The notes under the pieces: model-generated
Told to the model about the DNA's origin: nothing
Database searches by the model: none
What the model saw: the letters and a program-made list of their open reading frames with translations, nothing else
Position numbers and translations under genes: made by a program
Source: Flavobacterium tagetis
GTDB lineage: Bacteria; Bacteroidota; Bacteroidia; Flavobacteriales; Flavobacteriaceae
Direction of reading: 5' to 3'
Length of the DNA stretch: 64,000 nucleotides
NCBI RefSeq assembly: GCF_016735615.1
Contig: NZ_JAERSF010000003.1
Span: 434,001 to 498,000 of the forward strand
In this document: positions 1 through 9,347 of the stretch, one piece after another
Position numbering within the stretch: the first letter of the stretch is position 1
Layout: every line of letters starts with the position of its first letter

Positions 1-629
1 GGGCTTACTGTGTGCATTTTTTCAACTAAAACAGTTTTAACCCATTCAATTAAGCCAGACCAGAATTCAACTCCAACCAAAATAATCGGAAACTTTCCAA
101 TTTTCTTCGTCTGAATCAAAGTGATGGCTTCAAACATTTCGTCTAAAGTTCCAAAACCTCCTGGCATAACCACAAAACCTTGCGAATATTTTACGAACAT
201 TACTTTTCTCACAAAGAAATAGTCGAAATTTAAGTTTTTATCATGGTCAATGTACGGATTGAAATGCTGCTCAAACGGAAGTTCGATATTTAAACCAACC
301 GAAGTTCCTCCGCCCAAATGTGCTCCTTTATTACCAGCTTCCATAATTCCGGGACCACCTCCTGTAATCACACCGTAACCTGCTTTACTGATTTTATAAG
401 CGATTTTTTCTGCCAACTGGTAGTACTTATCCTCTGGTTTTGTTCTCGCCGATCCAAAAATAGAAACACAAGGACCAATACGTCCCATTGCTTCGTAACC
501 ATTTACAAACTCAGACATAATTTTAAAAATTGCCCAGCTGTCATTGGTTTTAATTTCATTCCACGTTCTTTGTTTCAAACGGTCTTGAATTACTTTATCT
601 TCATCATTATCAAAATCTTCTAATCTCAT
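1..629 (-). CDS. LOG family protein (TIGR00730-type Rossmann fold), C-terminus outside window
   Basis: Reading the reverse strand from the ATG at 629 gives MRLEDFDNDEDKVIQDR and then a continuous frame to the window edge, so the C-terminus is missing. Two hallmark motifs of the LOG (lysine-decarboxylase-like, cytokinin-activating) family are visible: GGGPGIMEAGNKGAH near residue 95 and PGGFGTLDEMFEA near residue 170. Family members hydrolyse nucleoside 5'-monophosphates to the base and ribose 5-phosphate; bacterial members are cytosolic and of mixed or unknown physiological role. The family is certain and the substrate is not. A plus-strand open frame here is only its antisense shadow. Confidence 0.9.
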   Translation of the reverse strand, partial: MRLEDFDNDEDKVIQDRLKQRTWNEIKTNDSWAIFKIMSEFVNGYEAMGRIGPCVSIFGSARTKPEDKYYQLAEKIAYKISKAGYGVITGGGPGIMEAGNKGAHLGGGTSVGLNIELPFEQHFNPYIDHDKNLNFDYFFVRKVMFVKYSQGFVVMPGGFGTLDEMFEAITLIQTKKIGKFPIILVGVEFWSGLIEWVKTVLVEKMHTVS

Positions 630-670
630 TTTAGGTATTTTAATTTATTATTATGTTTTATGTAATCGGA

Positions 671-780
671 AGAAGGAGCTGATTCCTGCTGTCCGCTATA
701 TTCCCGATAAACAAAAACTACGGCTAAAAAGCCTTGTTTTTCTAAATCGGGAGATGCCGCTCCCATCAGGGCTAGGGCAG
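671..780. repeat. Intergenic hairpin element, likely dispersed flavobacterial repeat
   Basis: The 410-base gap 630-1039 has no credible gene but holds a GC-richer structured block. Nested inverted repeats are visible: CCCGAT (703-708) with ATCGGG (746-751), AAAAAC (713-718) with GTTTTT (736-741), and GGCT (722-725) with AGCC (730-733) around AAAA. The flanks carry GAGCTGATTCCTGCTGTCCG on the left and CATCAGGGCTAGGGC on the right, which I recall from other flavobacterial intergenic regions. Only one copy is present in this window. It could be a folded RNA or a mobile-repeat remnant. Confidence 0.55.
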
Positions 781-1001
781 TTGGTTTCAAACAAACATTC
801 GGTTTAATTGAAACATGTTTTCTTTAAAAAAGCATGGATTTTTCAAAAAAAGCGGACACTAAATTAACGCTTTTTTCTAGAATTGTTACAAAAAGCAGTA
901 ATTATAATCCAAAAGTAATACTGCGATAATAATCAAATTCGGTTTTTGATTCATTATCAGGTGTATAGTGTGTATGTAAGCAGGAAGTTTTTTGGACTTA
1001 A

Positions 1002-1034
1002 ATCTTTGTCAAAATTTTAAACTTTGACAAAGAT
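1002..1034 (-). terminator. Inverted repeat downstream of uvrA, possible terminator
   Basis: ATCTTTGTCAAA (1002-1013) is a perfect 12-base complement of TTTGACAAAGAT (1023-1034), lying six bases beyond the uvrA stop. On the uvrA strand it lacks a strong T-run afterwards, so termination is plausible but weak. Confidence 0.5.
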
Positions 1035-1039
1035 CATTC

Positions 1040-3871
1040 TTACTCTAGCTCTTTTTTCAAAAACTTAGCCGTATAACTCTTTTTATTCTGAGCCACTTCT
1101 TCTGGAGTTCCTTTGGCAACCAATTGACCTCCCCCTTTTCCGCCTTCTGGGCCGATATCTATAATATAATCGGCAAGTTTGATAACGTCCATGTTGTGTT
1201 CTATAACTAGAATAGTATTTCCTTTATCAACCAGTTTATTGATTACTTCCATCAAAACTCGAATGTCTTCAAAGTGTAAACCTGTAGTTGGTTCATCAAG
1301 AATATAAAATGTATTTCCTGTATCTTTTTTAGACAATTCACCTGCTAGTTTTATACGCTGCGCTTCACCACCAGAAAGCGTTGTACTTTGCTGCCCAAGC
1401 GTAATGTAACCCAAACCAACATCTTGAATGGTTTTTATTTTTCTATAAATCTTCGGAATATTCTCAAAGAATGGAACCGCTTCATCAACCGTCATATCCA
1501 AAACATCCGAAATAGATTTTCCTTTGTATCTAATTTCTAAAGTTTCTCTATTAAAACGTTTTCCTTGGCAAGTCTCACATTCTACATAAACATCTGGTAA
1601 AAAGTTCATTTCGATTGTTCTTACGCCAGAACCTTCGCAGGTTTCGCAACGTCCACCTTTCACGTTAAAACTAAAACGCCCCGCTTTATAACCACGTATC
1701 ATGCTTTCAGAAGTCATTGTAAATAGATTTCTGATTTCTGTGAAGACCTCTGTGTATGTTGCCGGATTTGAACGCGGTGTTCTTCCAATCGGACTTTGAT
1801 CAATATCAATTACTTTATCAATATGTTCTAAACCTTCAATCTTTTTATAAGGTTGTGGTTTTTTTACTCCATTAAAATAATACGCATTTAAAATCGGATA
1901 TAGCGTTTCATTAATCAAAGTCGATTTTCCGCTTCCTGAAACTCCCGTAACACAAGTTAATTGCCCTAACGGAATTTCTATCGAAACGTTTTTAAGATTG
2001 TTTCCCGTTGCTCCAGTCAGTTTTAAGAATTTGCCATTTCCTTTTCTTCTTTTCTTCGGAATATCAAATTTCATTTTACCATTCAAATATTGAGCGGTAA
2101 TAGTGTCTGAAGCTAAAGTTTCTTTTGGAGTTCCTATACTAATAATTTCTCCCCCGTATTTACCAGCTTTTGGACCAATATCAATAACATAATCCGCTGT
2201 TTCAATCATGTCTTTGTCGTGTTCAACAACAATAACCGAATTTCCGATATCTCGTAATTGTTCCAAAGAATGAATCAGTTTTTCATTATCTCTTTGGTGC
2301 AGACCAATACTTGGTTCATCCAAAATATATAAAACACCAACTAACTGAGAACCAATTTGAGTTGCTAGACGAATGCGCTGTGCTTCACCACCCGAAAGCG
2401 ATTTTGAACTTCGGCTTAAAGCCAGATAATTCAAACCAACATTCATCAGGAAGTTCAAACGGTCTTTGATTTCTTTTACAACTTCAGAAGCAATTAAAAG
2501 CTGTTTATCAGTCAAATTGTTATTTAGATCTTGAAACCAAGCTGTCAAATCCGAAATATCCATATCACACAATTCGGTGATATTTTTTTCATTTACTCTA
2601 AAAAATAAAGCTTCTTTTTTAAGACGTGAGCCATCGCAAACAGGACAATTAATTTCGTCCATAAAATCTTTTGCCCAACGTTTTATGCTGGTTGTGGCAC
2701 TTTCATCATATTGATTTTTGATGAAATTAGAAATTCCTTCAAAATCAATTTTATATTCTCTCGTTACGCCAAGATCTTTTGAGTTGATAGAAAATTTATC
2801 TTTTCCGCCATACAAAATCATTTGCATTGCTTCCTCAGGAATTTTCTCAATTGCATCGGTTATTTTAAACCCGAATTTTTCTCCAATGGTTTCCAATTGT
2901 TTGAAAATCCATGAAGATTTGTATTCGCCTAGAGGAGCAAAAGCGCCTGCTTTTATAGATAATTTCGGATTTGGAATGATCTTCTTGACGTTGATTTCGT
3001 GTACAGTTCCCAATCCGTTGCAATGTGGACAAGCTCCTTTTGGAGAGTTAAACGAAAATAAATTAGGTTCTGGATTCTGATACGATATTCCTGTTGAAGG
3101 ACACATTAAGTTTCTACTGAAATAACGAACTTCATTAGAATCTTGATCCAAAATCATCAAAACATCTTCGCCGTGATGCATCGCTGTATTGATGCTTTCA
3201 GATAATCGTTTTTGAGTATCAGGATTATCTTCAATTACCATTCTGTCTACAACAATCTCAATATCGTGTGTTTTATAACGATCCAATTTCATTCCCGCAA
3301 CTAAATCTTGAACTTCGCCATTTACACGAACTTTCAAGAATCCTTGTTTGGTAATTTGTTGGAATAATTCGGCGTAATGACCTTTTCTGGCTTTAATTAC
3401 CGGCGCTAGAATATTGATTCGTTTTTCGTTATAATCCTGAATAATCAGATCTTTAATCTGTTCATCAGAATACGAAACCATTTTTTCGCCAGTGTTGTAG
3501 CTGTATGCATCTGCACCACGCGCGTATAAAAGCCTTAGGAAATCGTAAATTTCAGTAATAGTCCCAACGGTAGAGCGCGGACTTTTACTGGTTGTTTTTT
3601 GTTCAATCGCGATTACAGGAGAAAGTCCATCTATTTTGTCTACATCAGGACGTTCTAATCCGCCAAGGAATTGTCTAGCGTAAGCTGAAAAAGTTTCAAC
3701 ATAACGACGCTGACCTTCAGCATAAATCGTATCAAATGCCAAAGAAGATTTTCCCGAACCTGATAAACCAGTAATTACTACCAATTTTTCACGCGGAATA
3801 GATATATCGATATTTTTTAGATTGTGAACCCTTGCACCAAGAACTTCAATAGTATTGTCTTTATCTAACAT
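1040..3871 (-). CDS. uvrA: Excinuclease ABC subunit UvrA
   Basis: UvrA is the damage-sensing ATPase of nucleotide excision repair, working with UvrB and UvrC in the cytosol. The protein of about 943 residues is full length for the family. It shows two ABC modules with Walker A motifs GLSGSGKSS and GVSGSGKST, two signatures LSGGEAQRIRLA and LSGGEAQRIKLA, and Walker B segments YILDEPSIGLH and YILDEPTTGLH. Cys pairs CPVC and CETC...CETC are the zinc-binding parts. I start at the ATG at 3871 rather than the TTG at 3883, because a TAnnTTTG promoter box at 3888-3895 would put the transcript start at about the TTG. The gene stands alone. Confidence 0.97.
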   Translation of the reverse strand: MLDKDNTIEVLGARVHNLKNIDISIPREKLVVITGLSGSGKSSLAFDTIYAEGQRRYVETFSAYARQFLGGLERPDVDKIDGLSPVIAIEQKTTSKSPRSTVGTITEIYDFLRLLYARGADAYSYNTGEKMVSYSDEQIKDLIIQDYNEKRINILAPVIKARKGHYAELFQQITKQGFLKVRVNGEVQDLVAGMKLDRYKTHDIEIVVDRMVIEDNPDTQKRLSESINTAMHHGEDVLMILDQDSNEVRYFSRNLMCPSTGISYQNPEPNLFSFNSPKGACPHCNGLGTVHEINVKKIIPNPKLSIKAGAFAPLGEYKSSWIFKQLETIGEKFGFKITDAIEKIPEEAMQMILYGGKDKFSINSKDLGVTREYKIDFEGISNFIKNQYDESATTSIKRWAKDFMDEINCPVCDGSRLKKEALFFRVNEKNITELCDMDISDLTAWFQDLNNNLTDKQLLIASEVVKEIKDRLNFLMNVGLNYLALSRSSKSLSGGEAQRIRLATQIGSQLVGVLYILDEPSIGLHQRDNEKLIHSLEQLRDIGNSVIVVEHDKDMIETADYVIDIGPKAGKYGGEIISIGTPKETLASDTITAQYLNGKMKFDIPKKRRKGNGKFLKLTGATGNNLKNVSIEIPLGQLTCVTGVSGSGKSTLINETLYPILNAYYFNGVKKPQPYKKIEGLEHIDKVIDIDQSPIGRTPRSNPATYTEVFTEIRNLFTMTSESMIRGYKAGRFSFNVKGGRCETCEGSGVRTIEMNFLPDVYVECETCQGKRFNRETLEIRYKGKSISDVLDMTVDEAVPFFENIPKIYRKIKTIQDVGLGYITLGQQSTTLSGGEAQRIKLAGELSKKDTGNTFYILDEPTTGLHFEDIRVLMEVINKLVDKGNTILVIEHNMDVIKLADYIIDIGPEGGKGGGQLVAKGTPEEVAQNKKSYTAKFLKKELE

Positions 3872-3887
3872 AATTTTGAGCAAAACG

Positions 3888-3895
3888 CAAAGTTA
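3888..3895 (-). promoter_or_regulatory. Promoter -7 box for uvrA
   Basis: On the reverse strand this reads TAACTTTG, matching the Bacteroidota -7 consensus TAnnTTTG, 16 bases before the chosen uvrA ATG. It argues against the upstream TTG start. Confidence 0.6.
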
Positions 3896-3955
3896 CCACT
3901 TTGATTTGTTCTTTTAGTGCTCGATAGCAAAACTTTATGTTACAATTAGTAACAA

Positions 3956-3982
3956 AAAACGTTGATTGTAAATCAGCGTTTT
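3956..3982 (-). terminator. Terminator of the fic gene
   Basis: AAAACGTTGA (3956-3965) pairs with TCAGCGTTTT (3973-3982) around a seven-base loop. On the reverse strand the stem is followed by a T-run. The stem includes the fic stop codon, so coding and termination signals overlap. Confidence 0.6.
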
Positions 3983-4926
3983 CTTTTTCGGGTTGCCATA
4001 TAGTTTTCTATAGCTTCTTTTGTGGTGTACCAATTTCGGCCTTCTTTATAGGCGTCAATTTTGCCTGTTCTGGCCAATAAACTAACATATTCTTGACCAT
4101 AAGGGGTGTCTGGTTCGCTCACAATATTTTGAATCGATTGATAGTCATAAGGGCTTTCAGGCATCGCACCAAGATAAATATTAAGCGTTCTTTCGAGTGC
4201 TTGGCACATCAAAAGTGTCAGTTTTTGATAATTTCCATTATTAGCTTGATTAAGTGCTTCGTAATATTTCTTTCTATCATTTTTTAAAATAATCGCTGGT
4301 GGAAAACCACATCGCATCAATAGTAAATTCATGCTTAAACGAACCGTACGCCCGTTTCCATCAAAAAATGGATGAATCCAAACTAGCTTATGATGGTAAA
4401 TTGTTGCGAGTTCTATATCGTTTAAATTTAAAGGATTTGTATTGATAAACTCAATCAGTTCATCTAAATAGTCTGAAACTTTATTAGCATTTGGAGGCAT
4501 GAAATTAGCTCCTGAAATTCGAACTCCTCCGTTACGAATTCTTCCAGCAAAATCTTCTTCGATAGAACGCATTACCAAACCATGAATGGAAAGAATATCA
4601 ACACTTCTTAGCTTGTATTCTTCATCAACTATTGAATAAAGATAATCAATAGCTTTGTCGTGATTATGAGTTTCAAAATGTTCACGAAGCGATTTTCCCT
4701 TAATGGTAATGCCTTCTTGAATGACCATTTGGGTTTCTCTCAAACTAAGCGTGTTTCCTTCAATACTATTAGAATTGTAAGTCCATTCTAGAGAAAGGCT
4801 TTCTCGTATTTTATTCAAAGCAATATTAGGCAATGGTCTGCTGTTTTTCAGTTCTTGCCTTTTTTGGTACAATCGATCAAATGTTGATTGAAATTCTTCG
4901 CGGTATGTTAGGTCAATATTAAACAT
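3973..4926 (-). CDS. Fic family protein (class II, N-terminal inhibitory helix)
   Basis: Fic enzymes usually transfer AMP from ATP to protein hydroxyl groups. The 317-residue protein has the catalytic loop HPFFDGNGRTVR with the active His at about residue 185. The autoinhibitory motif of class II Fics, SNSIEGN, lies at residues 52-58 with the key Glu at 56. The N-terminal segment looks like the Fic_N domain and the C-terminus (RTGKIDAYKEGRNWYTTKEA) like a small helix-turn-helix module. It is a single gene with its own promoter-like box and terminator, and no antitoxin gene is adjacent, which fits a self-inhibited chromosomal Fic rather than a toxin pair. The target is unknown. Confidence 0.92.
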   Translation of the reverse strand: MFNIDLTYREEFQSTFDRLYQKRQELKNSRPLPNIALNKIRESLSLEWTYNSNSIEGNTLSLRETQMVIQEGITIKGKSLREHFETHNHDKAIDYLYSIVDEEYKLRSVDILSIHGLVMRSIEEDFAGRIRNGGVRISGANFMPPNANKVSDYLDELIEFINTNPLNLNDIELATIYHHKLVWIHPFFDGNGRTVRLSMNLLLMRCGFPPAIILKNDRKKYYEALNQANNGNYQKLTLLMCQALERTLNIYLGAMPESPYDYQSIQNIVSEPDTPYGQEYVSLLARTGKIDAYKEGRNWYTTKEAIENYMATRKRKR

Positions 4927-4933
4927 AATCCTA

Positions 4934-4941
4934 CAAAGATA
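4934..4941 (-). promoter_or_regulatory. Promoter -7 box for fic, very close to the start codon
   Basis: The reverse strand reads TATCTTTG, matching TAnnTTTG, with only seven bases before the ATG. If used, the mRNA leader would be only a few bases long. No clear -33 TTG is seen. Confidence 0.45.
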
Positions 4942-4989
4942 CTTCTTAATATCGGATAATAAAAATTTTTAACGTATCCGATACTAAGC

Positions 4990-6774
4990 TTATTCAATTG
5001 TCATTGAACGAAGTTTTGTTCTGTAGGCTTCTAGCGCTATTGATTTAGAAATAAATCCGTGGTATTTTCCGTCTCTTAAAACAGGAAGAAAAGCAGATTT
5101 TGTAGTTTCAAATTTTCTCATTACAATTTCCATGCTGTCTAACGTAGAAATTGTAGCCGATGGTGCTTTCATTACATCTCTAATGAAAGTATATTTCACA
5201 CGATAAGAATTGAATATGATTTCTCTAATGTCATTAAAATGAACAACTCCAACCAGATCTTTCTCATTATTAACAACGGCAAAAACAACTTGGTTGGAAT
5301 GCGAAATAAGATCTACCAATTTACTTAGATTTTCATCTGGATGGACAGTTAAATAATCACATTGAATAATCGAGTCGATATCTAAAGTCGATAAAATGTT
5401 TGAATCTTTATTGCTTGTAAATGCGTGGCCTTTTTTAGCTAATCCTTTTACGTCAAGCGAATATTTTTCAAAACGTTTAGAAATGGCAAAACTGATGGAA
5501 GAAACGATCATCAACGGAATCATTAATCCGTAACCTCCTGTAATTTCTGCAATTAAGAAGATTGCAGTTAAAGGTGCATGAAATAAACCGCTCAAAATTC
5601 CAGCCATTCCAACCATTGTAAAATTACTGATAGGAAGTTTTGATAATCCTATCATCGTAACTAGTTTAGAAAAGAAATATCCTAAATATGATCCTAGAAA
5701 TAGAGAAGGAGCAAAGTTACCTCCATTTCCACCGCTTCCTAGAGTTAATCCTGAAGCAAATACTTTAACCATCATAGTGGCTCCAATAAATAAAAGTAAA
5801 ACCCACTGATTATTTCTAAAATCGGCAAAAAGAGTATTATCCAATAATTTTCCTGGATCGGTTTCAGATAAGGTTTTGATGCTTTCGTATCCCTCACCAA
5901 ACAGAGTCGGAAAAATAAAAATTAACAAAGCAAGAAGAGAGGAACCAATTAAAGCTTTTCTATAAGGATTGATTTGTTGTTTGGCAAAATAATGCTCTAC
6001 TCTCTGAAAATTTCTTGAATAATAAATCGCTGCCAATCCCGTAAGCACACCCAAAATAACATAAAATGGAATGTTATGGTAATCAAATGTTTCTTGTTTT
6101 TTGAAACTTAATAAAATGCTTTCGTCCAATACAATTGCAGAAACCAAAGCGCCAGTTGCAGCAGAAATCATAATTGGAGTAAAAGCAGAGATGCTCACGT
6201 CTACCAACAGAACTTCAATTGCAAAAAGAACTCCAGCAATAGGTGCGTTAAAAGCGGCAGCAATACCAGCGGCAACCCCGCATCCAATTAATAAAGTTCG
6301 ATCCTTATACTGCATCTTATAATTCTGGGCGTAATTTGAACCAAATGCTGCTCCAGTAATAACGATTGGACTCTCTAAACCAGCAGAACCTCCTAAACCA
6401 ACTGTTAACGAACTCGTAACAATTTGAGCATACATTTGCTTTCTTGGAATAATACTAGCTTTTTTGGCAACCGCATACAAGATTTGTGAAGTTCCTTTTT
6501 GAATGCTTCCGTTAAGAACTTTGTTTACAACAAAAACAGTTAATGTAATACCAATAATAGGCAGAATACTGTTAATGAAGCTCAATTTTAGAATTCCATT
6601 AATATAAGTTGCAAAAGAGAAAACGCTATGTGCGAAAGTTTTAAGTACGATAACGGCAAGAGAGCAAGATATTCCAATAAGAACGCTTGACAAAAAAAGA
6701 AACTGCTTTGGAGTCATTAAGGATTGTGCCAAAGCAATGATGCTTTCGAGTCTTCTGAAATATTTTTTTAGCAT
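4990..6774 (-). CDS. ClC-type chloride channel/transporter with C-terminal CBS pair
   Basis: This inner-membrane protein of 594 residues has about ten hydrophobic segments over residues 25-430, typical of the ClC fold. GSAGLESPIV at residues 130-138 corresponds to the gating-loop motif and keeps the glutamate (E134) that in exchangers acts as the external gate. GNGGNFAPSLFLG matches the GxFxP motif of the anion pathway. Residues 465-590 form two CBS domains (SIIQCDYLTVHPDENL; RDVMKAPSATISTLDS) that commonly bind adenine nucleotides. Retention of the glutamate favours a Cl-/H+ exchanger, but channel activity cannot be excluded. It is a single gene with its own promoter box. Confidence 0.92.
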   Translation of the reverse strand: MLKKYFRRLESIIALAQSLMTPKQFLFLSSVLIGISCSLAVIVLKTFAHSVFSFATYINGILKLSFINSILPIIGITLTVFVVNKVLNGSIQKGTSQILYAVAKKASIIPRKQMYAQIVTSSLTVGLGGSAGLESPIVITGAAFGSNYAQNYKMQYKDRTLLIGCGVAAGIAAAFNAPIAGVLFAIEVLLVDVSISAFTPIMISAATGALVSAIVLDESILLSFKKQETFDYHNIPFYVILGVLTGLAAIYYSRNFQRVEHYFAKQQINPYRKALIGSSLLALLIFIFPTLFGEGYESIKTLSETDPGKLLDNTLFADFRNNQWVLLLFIGATMMVKVFASGLTLGSGGNGGNFAPSLFLGSYLGYFFSKLVTMIGLSKLPISNFTMVGMAGILSGLFHAPLTAIFLIAEITGGYGLMIPLMIVSSISFAISKRFEKYSLDVKGLAKKGHAFTSNKDSNILSTLDIDSIIQCDYLTVHPDENLSKLVDLISHSNQVVFAVVNNEKDLVGVVHFNDIREIIFNSYRVKYTFIRDVMKAPSATISTLDSMEIVMRKFETTKSAFLPVLRDGKYHGFISKSIALEAYRTKLRSMTIE

Positions 6775-6798
6775 TCGGTTTTAAAATTATCGTTCTTA

Positions 6799-6806
6799 CA
6801 AAATTA
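6799..6806 (-). promoter_or_regulatory. Promoter -7 box for the ClC gene
   Basis: The reverse strand reads TAATTTTG, matching TAnnTTTG, 24 bases before the ATG at 6774. Confidence 0.5.
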
Positions 6807-6846
6807 GTTCATAATGTTAGATTAAAAAAATAAAAACTTAGAACTA

Positions 6847-8535
6847 TTAAAAACCAACAGCTTTATCATCGCCTCTAAAGTCGGCTCCGCCTTCTAATTT
6901 ATTATCTGGTAAAACCAAAATGGCATCTACTTTTCCGATAATTGGAGTTGGCTTTTCGTTGATGATATAACTTTTTGCTTTAAGGCTGTCTATAGTTTTA
7001 GTTTCAAAAGTATTAGGCTCGAAAGTAATTAAATCTGGCAGCCATTGATGGTGAAAACGTGGAGCATTAACTGCTTCTTGCATGCTTAAATTGTATTCAT
7101 AGACATTTAGAATTGTCTGTAAAACAGAAGTAATAATCGTTGAACCTCCCGGTGTTCCAACTACCATAAAAAGTTTTCCGTTTTTCTCTACAATTGTTGG
7201 TGTCATAGAACTCAGCATTCGTTTCTGGGGAGCGATGCTGTTGGCTTCATTTCCAACCAAACCAAACATATTTGGAGAACCAGGTTTAGCACTAAAATCA
7301 TCCATTTCATTGTTTAAAAAGAAACCTAATTCGTCACAGTAATATTTAGAGCCATAACCGTCATTCAAAGTTGTTGTGGCAGCAATAGCGTTTCCGAATT
7401 GATCGACAATTGAGTAATGAGTAGTTTCGGTACTTTCAGCATAATTCACTTTCCCTTCTTTTATTTCGCTAGACAAAGTTGCTTTTTCAGGATTGAAACT
7501 TGCCATTCTTTCACGAAGGTAATTTTCGTCTAACAATTCTTTTATCGGAATTTTGACAAAATCTGGATCGCCTAAAAAATAACTCCTATCAGCATAAGCT
7601 CTTCTTTCGGCTTCAACAATTACCTGAATTGCTTCTGCAGAATTATGTCTCATTTTGGCTAAATCATAAGGCTCTAGCATTTTTAAGATTTGAGCTAAAC
7701 AGATTCCGCCGCTGCTTGGCGGAGCCATCGAAGTAATTTTTAAATCTTTATAAGTAAACTGCAAAGGTTTTCTCCATTTAGCTTCATATTTAGCTAAATC
7801 TTGCATTGTGATAATACCGCCTTTTTCCTTTAAATAATTGACTAAGATTTTTGCCGTTTCGCCTTTATAAAATTCGTTTCTCCCTTTTTTCTGAATTCTT
7901 CTTAAAGTTTTTGCAAGCGCCTGATATTTTATAGTGTCGTTTTCTTGGTAAGCTTTTGATGCCGGAGAATTCTCTCCGTTTATTTTTACAATACTTTCAT
8001 GATAATCTTTTAAGCTTTTCTCTTGTTTTTTAGTCACTATAACACCTCTTTCTGCCAAAGTAATTACAGGCTCAAGGATTTTAGAGATAGGCATTGTACC
8101 GTATTTTTTATGAACAGCAAAAACACCCGCAATTGTACCTGGAACGCCAATAGCAAGTGCTGTCTGAGTGCTTTTTCCTTTTATTACATTTCCTTCGCCA
8201 TCCAAAAACATATCTTTTGTAGCTGCCAGTGGAGCTTTTTCGCGATAATCTATAGAACCTACTTCGCCATTTGCTTTTCTGTACACCATAAATCCGCCAC
8301 CGCCTATATTTCCTGCAAACGGAAAAGCAACCGCAAGAGCTAACTCTGTTCCGACCATGGCATCAAAAGCGTTTCCTCCATTTTTCATAATATCAGAACC
8401 TATTTTTGAAGCTTCCTCGCGGGCAGAAACCACCATTGCTTTTGTAACTACCAATCCAGTCGGATTTGGATTTGTCTGTTGTGCATTGCTGCTGCTTATA
8501 TATAAAAGGGCGATTAAAAGTGTAATTTTTTTCAT
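6847..8535 (-). CDS. ggt: Gamma-glutamyltransferase
   Basis: This exported N-terminal-nucleophile hydrolase cleaves or transfers the gamma-glutamyl group of glutathione and related peptides. The 562-residue precursor starts with a signal peptide (MKKITLLIALLYISSSNAQ). The autoprocessing site is at Thr371 in TETTHYSIVDQFGNAIA, where chain cleavage would create the small subunit. The motifs GGGGFMVYR and PPSSGG are typical of the large subunit, and GTPGGSTI of the small one. It lies 21 bases downstream of the ACP phosphodiesterase gene on the same strand, so the two are probably co-transcribed, without an obvious shared pathway. Confidence 0.94.
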   Translation of the reverse strand: MKKITLLIALLYISSSNAQQTNPNPTGLVVTKAMVVSAREEASKIGSDIMKNGGNAFDAMVGTELALAVAFPFAGNIGGGGFMVYRKANGEVGSIDYREKAPLAATKDMFLDGEGNVIKGKSTQTALAIGVPGTIAGVFAVHKKYGTMPISKILEPVITLAERGVIVTKKQEKSLKDYHESIVKINGENSPASKAYQENDTIKYQALAKTLRRIQKKGRNEFYKGETAKILVNYLKEKGGIITMQDLAKYEAKWRKPLQFTYKDLKITSMAPPSSGGICLAQILKMLEPYDLAKMRHNSAEAIQVIVEAERRAYADRSYFLGDPDFVKIPIKELLDENYLRERMASFNPEKATLSSEIKEGKVNYAESTETTHYSIVDQFGNAIAATTTLNDGYGSKYYCDELGFFLNNEMDDFSAKPGSPNMFGLVGNEANSIAPQKRMLSSMTPTIVEKNGKLFMVVGTPGGSTIITSVLQTILNVYEYNLSMQEAVNAPRFHHQWLPDLITFEPNTFETKTIDSLKAKSYIINEKPTPIIGKVDAILVLPDNKLEGGADFRGDDKAVGF

Positions 8536-8556
8536 GTGTACTAAAATTAAATTGGC

Positions 8557-9141
8557 TCAAAGAGAAAGCAGTTTTTCTTTGGCTTGTTCTCTCATTTCCT
8601 CAAAGAACAGTGTAAATTCTTCTTCAAATTCATTATAAAACTCAGTAAGCTCTTCGACAGCAAACTGCATTTGAGAAATATTTTTAGATCTTCTGTCCAT
8701 TTGGGTTAATATATTTTGGATTCCTTCGGTAGTACGATAACTCAAAAGCCAGTTTCTTTCAATCATATAAGGCATTAAACCTTGTGTTTTTTCGGTTAAA
8801 ATATCATAATTATTATGTAAAGAATGATAAAAGCGTTTAACAAAAAGTTCTAATTCTTCATCAGAATATTGTGTCCAGTTTTTGGCTAAGAAATGATCGT
8901 AAACAATATCTACAATAACTCCCGCATAATGATGGTATCGCTCGTGAAGACGTTTGGTGCTTTTTCTAAAAATATCGTGAGAATCGGTATAGGTGTCAAT
9001 GAATCGATGCAGTAGAATTCCTTTTTGCACATCTTCAGGGAAATGCTCAAACTGTTTACCGCGAATTCCATCCGCCATAAAATTCCCGATTTTAATTAAA
9101 TCATTGTCTCCAGAAAGATATATATGGGCTAAGAAATTCAT
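8557..9141 (-). CDS. acpH: ACP phosphodiesterase (AcpH/DUF479)
   Basis: AcpH removes the 4'-phosphopantetheine arm from acyl carrier protein in the cytosol. The 194-residue product has the family N-terminus MNFLAHIYLSGDNDLIKIGN, then FMADGIRGK, LLHRFIDTYTDSH and a conserved VDIVYDHFLAKNW segment, with the His/Asp residues expected of a metal-dependent helical hydrolase. Length fits the family. The C-terminus is Glu-rich and helical. It is probably the first gene of a two-gene unit with ggt. Confidence 0.9.
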   Translation of the reverse strand: MNFLAHIYLSGDNDLIKIGNFMADGIRGKQFEHFPEDVQKGILLHRFIDTYTDSHDIFRKSTKRLHERYHHYAGVIVDIVYDHFLAKNWTQYSDEELELFVKRFYHSLHNNYDILTEKTQGLMPYMIERNWLLSYRTTEGIQNILTQMDRRSKNISQMQFAVEELTEFYNEFEEEFTLFFEEMREQAKEKLLSL

Positions 9142-9312
9142 TTTTTGTAAGTTTCTAAGAATCTAAATGCTCTAAAGATTCTAAGTTATTTAGTAAATGT
9201 ATAAAAACTTTTTTAAATCATTTTGTTATAAAATCGTGTCTTTTTGACTTTATACGGCATTATAATTTGAAAATCTTAGAGCCTTAGTAACTTAGTAACT
9301 CAGTAACTTTTC

Positions 9313-9320
9313 TATATTTG
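9313..9320 (+). promoter_or_regulatory. Promoter -7 box for glmM
   Basis: TATATTTG matches the Bacteroidota -7 consensus, 27 bases before the ATG at 9348. Just upstream (9280-9310) short direct repeats of a CTTAGTAA/CTCAGTAA type occupy the -33 region. Confidence 0.6.
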
Positions 9321-9347
9321 TAATAAAAATAACCCTAACTCATTAAA

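Noticed and set aside
318..623. Plus-strand open frame of 101 codons
   Set aside because: It is antisense to the LOG-family gene, whose motifs are on the reverse strand; its Cys/Phe/Ser-rich product has no plausible features.
3872..3883. TTG start for UvrA
   Set aside because: The promoter box at 3888-3895 would place the transcript start about at the TTG; the ATG at 3871 fits the family N-terminus better.
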